This document shows, piece after piece, positions 1 through 9,111 of a DNA stretch of 64,000 bases (position 1 is the first letter of the stretch; each line of letters opens with the position of its first letter). Below the pieces are notes generated by a model. It did not search any database. It was not told the DNA's origin and was given only the letters and a program-made list of their open reading frames with translations. The stretch lies in NCBI RefSeq assembly GCF_035282405.1, contig NZ_JAYKBP010000001.1, positions 526,088-590,087 of the forward strand, read 5' to 3'. The translations under genes were made by a program, and so were the position numbers. Origin of the DNA: Parvimonas sp035282405. GTDB taxonomy: Bacteria > Bacillota > Clostridia > Tissierellales > Peptoniphilaceae.

Positions 1-1210
1 CAACTTCTTTTATTTTTAAATTTTTATGTTTTTCTAAAAAATATTTGACATTTTCTTCATTTTCACATTTCAAAACAGAGCAAGTGCTGTAAACTATCCC
101 TCCTTTATCTTTTAGATATTCTACTGCATTATCAAAAATTTTTCTCTGTAATTCAATTATTTCATCAATAGTTTCTTGACTTCTGAATAATTTTATTTCA
201 GGTTTTCTATCCATAACTCCAATTCCTGAACAAATTACATCACAGAGTATATAGTTAAATTGTTCTTTATATTCCTCTTTGTAAATTGAAGCGTCAAAAT
301 TTAGTAATTTTACATTTTTTATATTAAGTCTTTTACAATTTTCTTCTATCTTTTTTAATTTACTTTTTACAATATCGTTCGCAAAGATTTCTCCACTATT
401 TTTCATCTGAAAAGCTATATGACAAGTTTTTCCACCCGGTGCGGAACAAATATCTAAAACTTTTGAATTTTCTTTTGGAGCTAAAACTTCTCCCGTTAAA
501 ATACTTCCAACATCTTGAACCGTAAAATCTCCTATTTTAAAACTTTCAGTCTCCAATATATTAGTAGGATTTTCTACAAAATAAGTAAGTTTTGAAATTT
601 CAGATTTTTTAAGCTTATATCCGTCTTTTTCCAAATCCTTAACAACTTTTTCTTCCATTCTTTCAAAAGATGAAATTCTTATTGCAAAATGAGGTTTGAA
701 CATTGAATTTTCAAGAATTTTTATAGTTTCTTCCCTGCCATAATCTGCAAGTAAATTTTTTACAATATCCATATTTGCAGAGTATTTTATAGAGATAGCT
801 TCCTCTACATCGTCAGCTTCAATCTTCATAAAGTCTTCTTTATTTCTCAAAAAATTTCTTAAAGATCCATTAACAAAAGAGGAAAATTTTTTAAGTTTAA
901 AAACTTTTGTAAGATTAACAGCCTCATTTATTATTGCAAATTCAGGAATTTTATCCATAAAAATAATCTGATAGATAGAAATTCTTAGAATATTTAAAAT
1001 ATACGGATTGAACTTTTTAATTCTTAATTTACAGAGCTTTTTGATTATATAATCAAGATAAATTCTGTTTTCCAAAGTGCCATATACAATTTCTCTTAAA
1101 AATTTGCTATCTAAATCAGAAATATTTTTTGTTTTTTTATTTAATAAATTTGTTGAATTTGAATTTTCATCTTTGATTTCACAAAGAATTTCAACTGCAA
1201 GTTTTCTCAT
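1..1210 (-). CDS. rsmB: 16S rRNA m5C967 methyltransferase RsmB (partial, 3' end outside window)
   Basis: About 403 N-terminal residues are visible; the C-terminus lies beyond position 1. The N-terminal NusB-like RNA-binding part is followed by a SAM-dependent methyltransferase with motif I LDICSAPGGKT near residue 250, motif IV DVICSG near 325 and motif VI YSTCSV near 373. Both catalytic-region cysteines are present. The family normally has DxPCSG in motif IV; here the proline is isoleucine. The family methylates C967 of 16S rRNA. The ATG overlaps the fmt stop codon by one base (TAATG), so it is translationally coupled as the last visible gene of the yicC-to-rsmB operon. Confidence 0.93.
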   Translation of the reverse strand, partial: MRKLAVEILCEIKDENSNSTNLLNKKTKNISDLDSKFLREIVYGTLENRIYLDYIIKKLCKLRIKKFNPYILNILRISIYQIIFMDKIPEFAIINEAVNLTKVFKLKKFSSFVNGSLRNFLRNKEDFMKIEADDVEEAISIKYSANMDIVKNLLADYGREETIKILENSMFKPHFAIRISSFERMEEKVVKDLEKDGYKLKKSEISKLTYFVENPTNILETESFKIGDFTVQDVGSILTGEVLAPKENSKVLDICSAPGGKTCHIAFQMKNSGEIFANDIVKSKLKKIEENCKRLNIKNVKLLNFDASIYKEEYKEQFNYILCDVICSGIGVMDRKPEIKLFRSQETIDEIIELQRKIFDNAVEYLKDKGGIVYSTCSVLKCENEENVKYFLEKHKNLKIKEV

Positions 1211-2133
1211 TATTTTAAAATTTCTCCAACTTTTATAGAATTACCACAAAGATAGTCTTTAACCAAAACTCTTTTTTTACCTGAAAATTGAATTTCTAAA
1301 AGTTTTATACTTCCGTCTATAGTTTTAACAAAAATTCCATCATCTGAAACTTTAAAAATTGTTCCTACAATTTCATTCGGGTTTTCTTTTGAAATTTCAG
1401 CTCTATGAATTTTTATGTTTTCTCCCATATATTCACAAAACGTACTTGGCCAATTATAAAAACCTCTTACTTTGTTGAAAATATTTCTTGAAGTATCATT
1501 AAAATTAAGTTTTCCCATTTCCTTTTTAATCATTGGAGCATAGGAAAAAATATCTCCCTGTTTAACTCTATTTTCATATTTATTTTCAAAGTCATTGATA
1601 GTTTTAACAATCAATTTTGAACCCATTTTTGAAAGTCTTTCATAAAGAGTTTCAGCATTATCCGACTCTAAAATTTCTGTTTCTTCAATATCCAAAACAT
1701 CTCCCGTATCAAGCCCAACATCTATTGACATAATGCTTACACCCGTTTTTTCTAGTCCATTTACAATAGCCCAATTTATTGGCGCAGAACCTCTAAGTTC
1801 CGGTAAAATTGAAGCATGAATATTTAAAATTCTACCTTTCATAAAGTCGATTAACCTTTTGTCAATTATCTGTCCAAATGCAACTACAACAATAAAATCA
1901 GGGTTTATTTCTTTTACGAATTCAAAAAATACATCACTCTTTACACTATCAGGAGTTACAACTTCAAGTCCAAGCTCCAATGCTCTTTGCTTTACGGGAG
2001 TTGGTAATAATTTTTTTCTATTTCTAAGTTTATCTTTTTGAGAAACAACTAAAGAAACTTCAAAATTTTCATTCAAAGTTTCTAAAGGTGGGACTGCGAA
2101 ATCCGGAGTTCCCATAAAAATTATTTTTTTCAT
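1210..2133 (-). CDS. fmt: Methionyl-tRNA formyltransferase
   Basis: A 307-residue protein, normal length for Fmt, which formylates initiator Met-tRNA using 10-formyl-THF. The formyltransferase domain carries HASILPELRGSAP with N105 and H107, and GLDTGD with D142, the Asn-His-Asp catalytic set of the family. A C-terminal OB-like domain follows. The start ATG overlaps the def stop by one base, and the stop overlaps the rsmB start. The def-fmt order is the classical arrangement coupling N-formylation and deformylation. Confidence 0.97.
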   Translation of the reverse strand: MKKIIFMGTPDFAVPPLETLNENFEVSLVVSQKDKLRNRKKLLPTPVKQRALELGLEVVTPDSVKSDVFFEFVKEINPDFIVVVAFGQIIDKRLIDFMKGRILNIHASILPELRGSAPINWAIVNGLEKTGVSIMSIDVGLDTGDVLDIEETEILESDNAETLYERLSKMGSKLIVKTINDFENKYENRVKQGDIFSYAPMIKKEMGKLNFNDTSRNIFNKVRGFYNWPSTFCEYMGENIKIHRAEISKENPNEIVGTIFKVSDDGIFVKTIDGSIKLLEIQFSGKKRVLVKDYLCGNSIKVGEILK

Positions 2134-2627
2134 TATTCTGCCTCACCATAATACAATTTTTCATACATTTCAGCTTCTTCTCCTTCTAAAGCTAAATCTG
2201 TAAATAAAATTCCATTTAAGTGATCTATTTCGTGACAAATGCAAACGGCTAAAAGTCCTGTTGCATCTATAATTTGTTCATTTTCATCTACATCCGTATA
2301 TTTGAATTTTACTTTTTCAGGTCTTTTTACAAAACCTCTAACATCAGGAATTGAAAGACAGCCTTCAGGTCCAACTTGTTCTCCGGAACTTTCTAAAATT
2401 TCAGGATTTATCATTTTAATTAATCCATGTTCATCTCCAACATCAATTGTTACAAGTCTTTTTAAAATTCCAATTTGAGGACATGCAAGTCCAACTCCGT
2501 CTGAATTATACATTGTTTCTGCCATATCTTCAAGCAGATTTTTTATTTTATCGTCAATAACTTCAACTTTCCTTGCCTTTTTTCTAAGAACAGGATCGTC
2601 GTCAATTCTAATATTTCTTAATGCCAT
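2133..2627 (-). CDS. def: Peptide deformylase
   Basis: A 164-residue metalloenzyme that removes the formyl group from nascent proteins. All three family motifs are present: GVGLACPQ (44-51, with Cys-Pro where GLAAxQ is usual), EGCLS (88-92, metal ligand C90) and HEIDH (132-136, two histidine ligands and the catalytic Glu). A GGAGG-type ribosome binding site lies just upstream of the ATG. It lies between priA and fmt, with only a few bases to priA. Confidence 0.97.
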   Translation of the reverse strand: MALRNIRIDDDPVLRKKARKVEVIDDKIKNLLEDMAETMYNSDGVGLACPQIGILKRLVTIDVGDEHGLIKMINPEILESSGEQVGPEGCLSIPDVRGFVKRPEKVKFKYTDVDENEQIIDATGLLAVCICHEIDHLNGILFTDLALEGEEAEMYEKLYYGEAE

Positions 2628-2636
2628 TTTACCTCC

Positions 2637-5033
2637 TTAATCTATCGTCAAAATTAATTTCCCATTTTTTTCAGTATTAAATGAATACTTTTTATTGAAA
2701 ATTAATTCTGTTAAAAATTGTCTAAAGACCTCATAGTCTTCTAGAACTTTTATAGTCAAATTATATCTATACACCATATTTACCCATTTTATAGCATCTG
2801 GATTAGGCCCTAGAATAATTATATTTTTTAAATTTATTTCTTTTTTAAATTTATCAAAAATTAAATCTCTTATTTTTTTCAATTCTTCCATACAATTTTC
2901 AACACTTTTACTCTTAAATTGAAAATTCACTATATGAGCCTTTGGCGGATAGAGAAAACTTCTTCTAAAATTAATTTCCTCTTTGAAAAACTCTTCATAA
3001 TTATGGTCTGAAGAATTAACAATGCTGTAATGACTTGGTTTATATGTTTGAATTATTACTTTTCCTTCTTTATCTCCACGACCTGAACGACCTGCAACCT
3101 GTGTCAAAAGTTGAAAAGTTTTTTCAGCAGATCTGAAAGATGGAATATTCAAACTTATATCGGCAAGTACAACTCCTACCAAAGTTACATTCGGAAAGTC
3201 GAGTCCTTTTGAAATCATCTGAGTACCGATTAAAATGTCAATTTCTTTATTCTTCATCTTTCGATAAACTTCTTCATAGACTCCTTTTTCCTTTGAAGTA
3301 TCCGCATCAATTCTACAAACTTTAGCATCTTTAAAAGCATTTTTGATATATTCTTCCAATGCTTCTGTTCCAAAACCAAATTCTTTTATGGATTGTTTAA
3401 AACAATTTGGACATATTTTAGGCTTTTGTTTAGTTCTTCCACACATATGACAGATGCAAATATCTTTTCTATTATCTTTATGATAAGTCATAGAAATATC
3501 ACAATAATCGCATTTTTGAACATAACCGCAACTTCTACAAAAAACAAAAGAGCTTCTTCCACGTTTATTTAAAAATAAAATTACCTGTTCTTTTCTATTC
3601 AAAGTTTTTTGAATTTCTTCATACAAACTATTACTTAAAATACTCTTATTTCCAAGCAACAATTCTTCACGCATATCTACAATTTCAACTTCAGGTAAAG
3701 AATTTTTTGTAGCTCTGTTTTTTAATTCTAAAAGTTTTATATCATCACTATTTGTTCTTGCATAGATATTTACAGATGGAGTTGCAGAACCTAAAACAAG
3801 TTTTGCTCCGGACAATTCGACTAAATATTCTGCCACTTCGTGAGTATAATATTTTGGATTTTGATCACTTATATAACTTGATTCATGCTCTTCATCAATT
3901 ATTACAAGTCCCAAGTTTTTTATAGGAGAAAAAATTGCAGATCTTGCTCCTACAACAATCTTTATATCCTTATCTTGAATTTGTTTCCATTGATTTAATT
4001 TTTCAATCATTGTAAGTCTGGAATGAATAATTGCAATATCATTTCCAAAACGTCCTGAAAATCTTTCTATGGTCTGTGGTGTAAGACTAATTTCAGGAAC
4101 TAAAATTATACTGCTTTTTCCCTGTTCTAACATATTTTCAACGAGTTGCAAATATATTTCAGTCTTTCCACTTCCAGTTATTCCATGAATTAAAAATTTA
4201 TTGTTTTCGGAATTTAAAATATTATCTAAAACATCTTTTTGTTCTTTATTTAACTTTAATTTTTTATAGCTACTTTTTTCTTCAATAGAATTTTTATAAA
4301 TTTTATTTTCAGTTAAAACAAGTGCCTCCATTGAAATCAAAGAATCTACTACAGCTTTTGTAAAGTTGTTTTCTCTTAAATTTTTAACGCTTACAAAATC
4401 TTTTCCTTTTAAAAAATTCAAAAGCTCTAATTGTTTTACTGCATTTTTACGAATTTTTGAAAAATCAAAGTCTTCGTTAAGTTTAACAAATTTTTCTAAA
4501 AATTTATTTTCCGAGTTGTTATATTTGTATTTTTTTACTAAAATTTCATTTTCAATTAGATAATTTACCTTTTTATCATCATTATAAAATTCTCGAATTT
4601 CTAAAATGTTTCTTCTCTTTGATAAAAATTCAACCTCAACAATAGAAAGCTCGTTCGATTTTTCTTTATTTAAAACAAAAAATTCTTCAATTTTACTCCA
4701 GTCTCCGGGTGGCAAAACACAATTTAGACAATAGGAAAGATTTGTAATGTATTTTTCACTCATAAACTTTGCAAGTTTAATCTGTGTTTTACTTACAATT
4801 TCCTTTTCATCTATAACCATGTTAATTTCTTTGAACTTTATATCTGTTTCAACATCTTTTTCATCTAAAATATTTATAACAAGTCCAACTGTTCCCTTAT
4901 TACCTTTACCAAAAGGAACAATTACTCTCTTACCTACTGAAATTTCTTCTTCAATATTTTTAGGAATTTTATAAGTAAAAATATTTTTAGCTCTTGATAG
5001 TAAAAAAGACTTAACAACAACTTCTGCTAACAT
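2637..5033 (-). CDS. priA: Primosomal replication-restart helicase PriA
   Basis: A 798-residue superfamily 2 helicase. The order is an N-terminal DNA-binding domain, Walker A GITGSGKT near residue 286, the DEEH box near 379, and a cysteine-rich zinc-binding insertion at about 498-545 made of repeated CxxC pairs, the hallmark of PriA. It remodels stalled forks and loads the replicative helicase. The start overlaps the 3' end of coaBC by 7 bases and is preceded by TGGAG. Length is normal for the family. Confidence 0.96.
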   Translation of the reverse strand: MLAEVVVKSFLLSRAKNIFTYKIPKNIEEEISVGKRVIVPFGKGNKGTVGLVINILDEKDVETDIKFKEINMVIDEKEIVSKTQIKLAKFMSEKYITNLSYCLNCVLPPGDWSKIEEFFVLNKEKSNELSIVEVEFLSKRRNILEIREFYNDDKKVNYLIENEILVKKYKYNNSENKFLEKFVKLNEDFDFSKIRKNAVKQLELLNFLKGKDFVSVKNLRENNFTKAVVDSLISMEALVLTENKIYKNSIEEKSSYKKLKLNKEQKDVLDNILNSENNKFLIHGITGSGKTEIYLQLVENMLEQGKSSIILVPEISLTPQTIERFSGRFGNDIAIIHSRLTMIEKLNQWKQIQDKDIKIVVGARSAIFSPIKNLGLVIIDEEHESSYISDQNPKYYTHEVAEYLVELSGAKLVLGSATPSVNIYARTNSDDIKLLELKNRATKNSLPEVEIVDMREELLLGNKSILSNSLYEEIQKTLNRKEQVILFLNKRGRSSFVFCRSCGYVQKCDYCDISMTYHKDNRKDICICHMCGRTKQKPKICPNCFKQSIKEFGFGTEALEEYIKNAFKDAKVCRIDADTSKEKGVYEEVYRKMKNKEIDILIGTQMISKGLDFPNVTLVGVVLADISLNIPSFRSAEKTFQLLTQVAGRSGRGDKEGKVIIQTYKPSHYSIVNSSDHNYEEFFKEEINFRRSFLYPPKAHIVNFQFKSKSVENCMEELKKIRDLIFDKFKKEINLKNIIILGPNPDAIKWVNMVYRYNLTIKVLEDYEVFRQFLTELIFNKKYSFNTEKNGKLILTID

Positions 5034-6208
5034 ATTTTCTCCAAAATAGCATCTAAAATTTTATCTGCAATTTCTCTCTTAGTTAAAACTTCTGTTTCAA
5101 TCTCACTTTCTTTCGTAATGATAGTAACCTTATTAAAATCAGAGCCAAAGCCACTATCTTTTAGTGAAACATCATTTGCAACTATCATATCCAAATTTTT
5201 ATTACTCATCTTTGAAATTGCATAATCTTTAACTGAATTTGTTTCAGCTGCAAAGCCTACAACAAATTGGGATTTTTTATATTCTGAAATACTTTTTAAA
5301 ATATCAATATTATTTTCAAGCTCAATATTTTCAAAATTTTCTGTCTTTTTGATTTTAAAATCTTTTTTGTTTTTAACCTTAAAATCAACAGGTGCAGCGG
5401 GCATAATTAAAATATCTGCTTCGTCAAAATTTTCTTTTATTGAGTTATACATATCTTCATTAGTTTTTACATCAATATATTCAATTCCAAATTTTCTGTA
5501 ATCACTATTAACTTTTCCGCACACTACTTTTACATCAGCTCCACGTCTTTTAGCACATAGTGCCAATTCATTTCCCATTTTTCCACTACTATAATTTGAA
5601 ATGTATCTAACCGGATCAATGTCTTCAATTGTTGCACCATTTCCTATTAATACCTTTTTTCCAAGCAAATCTTTTTTCACAAAATAGCTCTCAATTTCCT
5701 CGAAAATTCTTTCTGTTGTAGGAAATTTTCCTTTTCCATAATCACCACAAGCAAGACGACCATAATCTGGACTTACAACTATATGTCTTTCTTTTAAAGT
5801 TTCAATATTTTTTTGAGTTACTGGATTTTCATACATATTAACATTCATAGCTGGAACTAAAATCATCTTTTTAGTATGTGCAAGTACAATATTTGTAATT
5901 AAATTATCAGCAATTCCATAAGCAATTTTAGCCATAGTATTTGCAGTAAGTGGCGCAATAATAATACAATCTGCATTTTTTGCAAGTTTTATATGCTTAA
6001 CTTCACTATCCATATCTCTTTCAAAAACATCACTATAAACCTTATTTTGACTTATTGTTTCAAAAATCAAAGGATTTATAAGTTTAGTTGCGTTTTCAGT
6101 CATAACAACATTAACTTCATATCCTGCCTTAACCAACATACTAACCAAGTCTAAAGACTTGTAAATTGCAATCCCCGAAGTTACTCCAACTAAAATATTT
6201 TTTTTCAT
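5027..6208 (-). CDS. coaBC: Bifunctional phosphopantothenoylcysteine decarboxylase / phosphopantothenate-cysteine ligase
   Basis: A 393-residue fusion for coenzyme A synthesis. The N-terminal flavin-dependent CoaC half has the catalytic histidine at about residue 72 and the PAMNxxM loop near 119-125. The C-terminal CoaB half carries the nucleotide-binding stretch ending ISNYSSGKMG near 203-212. It follows rpoZ by one base and overlaps priA. The rpoZ-coaBC-priA order is common in Firmicutes. Confidence 0.96.
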   Translation of the reverse strand: MKKNILVGVTSGIAIYKSLDLVSMLVKAGYEVNVVMTENATKLINPLIFETISQNKVYSDVFERDMDSEVKHIKLAKNADCIIIAPLTANTMAKIAYGIADNLITNIVLAHTKKMILVPAMNVNMYENPVTQKNIETLKERHIVVSPDYGRLACGDYGKGKFPTTERIFEEIESYFVKKDLLGKKVLIGNGATIEDIDPVRYISNYSSGKMGNELALCAKRRGADVKVVCGKVNSDYRKFGIEYIDVKTNEDMYNSIKENFDEADILIMPAAPVDFKVKNKKDFKIKKTENFENIELENNIDILKSISEYKKSQFVVGFAAETNSVKDYAISKMSNKNLDMIVANDVSLKDSGFGSDFNKVTIITKESEIETEVLTKREIADKILDAILEKIC

Positions 6209-6209
6209 A

Positions 6210-6407
6210 TTAATCTTCCTTTTCTTTTTTAGTTACCTTTTCAGCTACTATTTCTTGAAGTGCTTGAGTAATTGGTTTTTGTGCATCTGTTTCCATTAAA
6301 TTTTTAGATCCGTTTACAATTCTTCTAGCTCTTTTACTTGTCATTACAACTAGAGCATATCTACTCTTATCAATTTTTTCTAATTCTTTAAATGATGGAT
6401 TTATCAT
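6210..6407 (-). CDS. rpoZ: RNA polymerase omega subunit
   Basis: A 65-residue protein with the omega signature: an N-terminal helix, then ARRIVNG and the KPITQAL region that contacts beta-prime. It helps assemble RNA polymerase. An AGGAGG site sits 8 bases before the ATG. Its place between gmk and coaBC is the conserved Firmicute order. The C-terminus is lysine/glutamate rich, as in other short omegas. Confidence 0.94.
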   Translation of the reverse strand: MINPSFKELEKIDKSRYALVVMTSKRARRIVNGSKNLMETDAQKPITQALQEIVAEKVTKKEKED

Positions 6408-6419
6408 CTTTCATTCCTC

Positions 6420-6992
6420 CTATTTCTTAATCTTTAATCTTTCGGCTTCAATAATCGCCTTCATTTTATCTACACTTTCATCTATAAAATCATTCACTAT
6501 GGAATAATTATATTCATTTAAAAATTCAACTTCTTTTTTTGCATTATTCATTCTTACATTTATAGTTTCTTCATCTTCCGTTCCACGTTCTACAAGTCTT
6601 CTCTTTAATTCTTCAAAATCTGGTGGCAAAACAAAAACTAAAACTGCATCAGGATAATTTTTCTTAACTTGTAGTGCTCCTTGAACATCAATCTCTAAAA
6701 TTACTACATCTCCATTATCAATAGAATTTAAAACAAAATCCTTAGGAGTTCCATAATAATTTCCATGAACTCTTGCATACTCTAAAAGTTTTTCATCTAC
6801 TATCATCTTTTCAAACTCATCATTTGAAATGAAAAAATAATTTTTCCCATGTTCTTCATTAGGTCTTTTATTTCTACTCGTTGCAGAAATTGAATACTTA
6901 ATATCTTTATTATCTCTTAATAAAATATCACAAATAGTACCTTTACCAACTCCTGACGGACCTGAAACAACCATCAAAAATCCCTTTTTCAT
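6420..6992 (-). CDS. gmk: Guanylate kinase
   Basis: I set the start at 6992 (190 residues) because GGAGGT lies 3-4 bases before this ATG; the longer frame from 7016 has no such site and overlaps yicC. The P-loop SGPSGVGKGT spans residues 10-19, followed by the GMP-binding region and lid (RxxERGTED). The enzyme phosphorylates GMP to GDP. It sits between yicC and rpoZ, the usual order. Confidence 0.96.
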   Translation of the reverse strand: MKKGFLMVVSGPSGVGKGTICDILLRDNKDIKYSISATSRNKRPNEEHGKNYFFISNDEFEKMIVDEKLLEYARVHGNYYGTPKDFVLNSIDNGDVVILEIDVQGALQVKKNYPDAVLVFVLPPDFEELKRRLVERGTEDEETINVRMNNAKKEVEFLNEYNYSIVNDFIDESVDKMKAIIEAERLKIKK

Positions 6993-7005
6993 ATTACCTC
7001 CAAAA

Positions 7006-7890
7006 CTATTCAACATTTTGAATTTGTTCTCTAAGTTTCTCTATAATAACCTTCATTTCAATAACATAAGTTGAAATCGCATAATTATTTGATTTACTTG
7101 CTATTGTATTGATTTCTCTATTCATCTCTTGTAATAAGAATTCAATTTTCTTACCAACTTGATTTTCTAGATTTAAAAACTTCTTAAAATTTTGAATATG
7201 TGAATGAAGTCTTGTAATTTCTTCGCTTATATCAAGTTTATCAGTATAAAAAATCACTTCAAGATTTAATCTATTAACTTCACTTTCAGACAATTCTTCT
7301 GAAAATTCATTAAGTTTTAATTTCAATTTTTCAATTTGATTATTTAAAACATCTTCTTTTCTTTCTTTGATATTTTCTAAATTATTTTCAAAAGCTAAAA
7401 GATTATCCAATAAATCCTTATTCAGATTTTCTCCCTCAACAATTCTCATTGAAACAAGTTCATCAACCGCCTTTTCAATGGACTCCAAAACATTCTTTTT
7501 CAAATAATCTTCGTCTATTTCAGAAGTTTTAACATCAACTACATTCTCATTTCTAACAATATGCCCTATACTTACAGAACTTTCAATTCCAAGATTTTTA
7601 GAAATGCTTTTATAAGCCTCAAAATAAGCAGAAGCTAAATCATAATTAACATCTAAAGCAGAATTACTTTCAGAAAACTTTTGTTTTCCTCTTATAAAAA
7701 TATCAACCCGTCCTCTTGATAATTTTTTTCTCACAACTTTTTTTATATCTTCTTCACAAAAATTTAAAAAATATGGTAATTTAACTTGAATATCTAAAAA
7801 TTTATGATTTACAGCTTTCATCTCAAAAGATAAATCATAATTTTCATCAACGAACTCACTTCTACCATAACCGGTCATTGATTTTAACAT
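7006..7890 (-). CDS. YicC/YloC family endoribonuclease
   Basis: A 294-residue protein starting MLKSMTGYGR, the diagnostic N-terminus of the YicC family, with the conserved C-terminal DUF1732 region (EEITRLHSHI, QEMNREINTIASK). E. coli YicC has been linked to RNA decay and the family is now annotated as an endoribonuclease. It is the first gene of the operon, with its own promoter at 7932-7960 and an AAGGAG site. Confidence 0.94.
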   Translation of the reverse strand: MLKSMTGYGRSEFVDENYDLSFEMKAVNHKFLDIQVKLPYFLNFCEEDIKKVVRKKLSRGRVDIFIRGKQKFSESNSALDVNYDLASAYFEAYKSISKNLGIESSVSIGHIVRNENVVDVKTSEIDEDYLKKNVLESIEKAVDELVSMRIVEGENLNKDLLDNLLAFENNLENIKERKEDVLNNQIEKLKLKLNEFSEELSESEVNRLNLEVIFYTDKLDISEEITRLHSHIQNFKKFLNLENQVGKKIEFLLQEMNREINTIASKSNNYAISTYVIEMKVIIEKLREQIQNVE

Positions 7891-7931
7891 CTTTTTCTCC
7901 TTAAAAATTTATATTATTTTTATATTAATAA

Positions 7932-7960
7932 ATTATAAATCGAGTAAAAATATTTTACAA
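7932..7960 (-). promoter_or_regulatory. Sigma-A-type promoter of the yicC-gmk-rpoZ-coaBC-priA-def-fmt-rsmB operon
   Basis: On the minus strand TTGTAA (7955-7960) and TATAAT (7932-7937) are separated by exactly 17 bases. It lies 40-70 bases upstream of the yicC start, and no other strong promoter is seen before the downstream genes, which mostly overlap. Confidence 0.7.
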
Positions 7961-8017
7961 TACTTTATTACGAAAATTTAATAATTTTTCTTTTAGACTA
8001 TTTTTTTAAAAAAATAC

Positions 8018-8046
8018 TTTACAAAAAAGCTTTATAATCTTATAAT
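8018..8046 (+). promoter_or_regulatory. Sigma-A-type promoter for the small membrane protein at 8089
   Basis: TTTACA (8018-8023), a 17-base spacer and a perfect TATAAT (8041-8046) stand just upstream of the ATG at 8089. The promoter is divergent from the yicC promoter. Confidence 0.7.
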
Positions 8047-8088
8047 AAAGTTATAAATTGCTAATGTTCATATAAAAAGGAGGATACT

Positions 8089-8475
8089 ATGAAATTAATA
8101 AAAGAAAAAATTTACTCAATATTTAGTTTTTTAATATTTTTATTATACCTTTTGATTTTAGAACTATCAGCTGGATCTTATCCTTCTGATGAACCATATA
8201 TGCATAGTTTAACAATATTTAAAAATATTCCATTAAGTATTTCTCTAATTTTTATATTTATATTTGTTTTATTATTGGTAACAAAAAATACAAAATATCT
8301 TTTAACTATAAATGTTGGTATAATTTTATTTTTTATATTAAGAATTTATAACTTTTATAGATTTTATAGAAGATTATTTGACGATGGAATAACTATGATT
8401 TTATTTTTCCTTGCTATTTTTTCAATAATTACAATTTTTATATCAATTTCAAGAATTTTAAAAAAGTCTAATTGA
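8089..8475 (+). CDS. Small four-helix membrane protein, function unknown
   Basis: A 128-residue, strongly hydrophobic protein with about four predicted membrane segments (near 10-28, 43-62, 67-88 and 100-122) separated by short loops. An AGGAGG site lies 6 bases before the ATG, and a good promoter precedes it. I do not recognise a family. It ends with TGA, showing that UGA acts as a stop codon in this organism. It is a single-gene unit between the divergent yicC operon and ssrA. Confidence 0.7.
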   Translation: MKLIKEKIYSIFSFLIFLLYLLILELSAGSYPSDEPYMHSLTIFKNIPLSISLIFIFIFVLLLVTKNTKYLLTINVGIILFFILRIYNFYRFYRRLFDDGITMILFFLAIFSIITIFISISRILKKSN

Positions 8476-8492
8476 TTTTTCCTTTTTTGAAT

Positions 8493-8521
8493 TTGACATG
8501 ATATAAAAATATGGGTATACT
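8493..8521 (+). promoter_or_regulatory. Promoter of ssrA
   Basis: Consensus TTGACA (8493-8498), a 17-base spacer and TATACT (8516-8521). Initiation about 7-12 bases downstream falls at or just before the mature 5' end GGGGAUG at 8534. Confidence 0.85.
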
Positions 8522-8533
8522 ATTTAGTAATAT

Positions 8534-8881
8534 GGGGATGAACTGGCTTCGACGGGGAAGTTGCAGTATCATAAGCGAATTGTTGTATCCAATCAACATA
8601 AAAAGTGGTAAATTAAATATAAACGCAGAAAATAATAATTTTGCATTAGCTGCCTAGTCAGCTATTTGGAGTCTATTCTTTTCCCACAAAAGTCTAAACT
8701 CTATCATTAAATTCGTGGGCAACCTTTACAAAAGTTCTTAGATTTGTAATTGTATTTATAAGATACTTTTAACTGATTTTGTTAGTTTATAGGTTATTGG
8801 AAAATTTAAAATTGACTGTATTCGGAGAAAGTGATATGAATGCTTTTTCGGACGTGGGTTCGACACCCACCATCTCCACCA
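8534..8881 (+). ncRNA. ssrA: Transfer-messenger RNA (tmRNA)
   Basis: The 5' end GGGGATGA..CTGGCTTCGACGG and 3' end GGTTCGA..CATCTCC-ACCA form the tRNA-like half; the acceptor strands GGGGAUG and CAUCUCC pair with one G-U. The tag frame runs 8625-8657: GCA resume codon, then codons giving the appended tag AAENNNFALAA and a TAG stop. The ALAA end is the usual protease signal. tmRNA rescues stalled ribosomes and works in parallel with RqcH, also in this window. Encoded CCA is present. Confidence 0.97.
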
Positions 8882-8933
8882 AAAAACTCTTGTATAATAA
8901 GTTTATAAAATGACTTATATACAAGAGTTTTTT
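8881..8933 (+). terminator. Rho-independent terminator of ssrA
   Basis: Long hairpin of ACTCTTGTAT pairing with ATACAAGAGT, extended inward by ATAAGT/ACTTAT, followed by six T. It begins immediately at the CCA end of the tmRNA and is A-flanked, so it could act in both directions. Confidence 0.85.
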
Positions 8934-8974
8934 AGTTTTATGTAGAATCCCCCCTATTCATCAATCGATTTTTA

Positions 8975-9003
8975 TTGACATTTATAAATTCTAAATGTAT
9001 AAT
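8975..9003 (+). promoter_or_regulatory. Sigma-A promoter of the lipoprotein genes
   Basis: Perfect TTGACA (8975-8980), 17-base spacer and perfect TATAAT (8998-9003). It leaves a leader of about 100 bases before the ATG at 9112; I see no known riboswitch in that leader. Confidence 0.85.
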
Positions 9004-9111
9004 TATTTTAAACAATGTAATTTTATATGTAAAGTAATACTATTATATATAAATTTTACTATTTATATTTAAAGCATTTATTATAAATATTTATTTTTAG
9101 GAGGAAATAAA

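Noticed and set aside
8534..8933. Integrated element at the ssrA 3' end
   Set aside because: The end of ssrA runs directly into its own terminator and lipoprotein genes; no integrase and no repeated ssrA end were seen.
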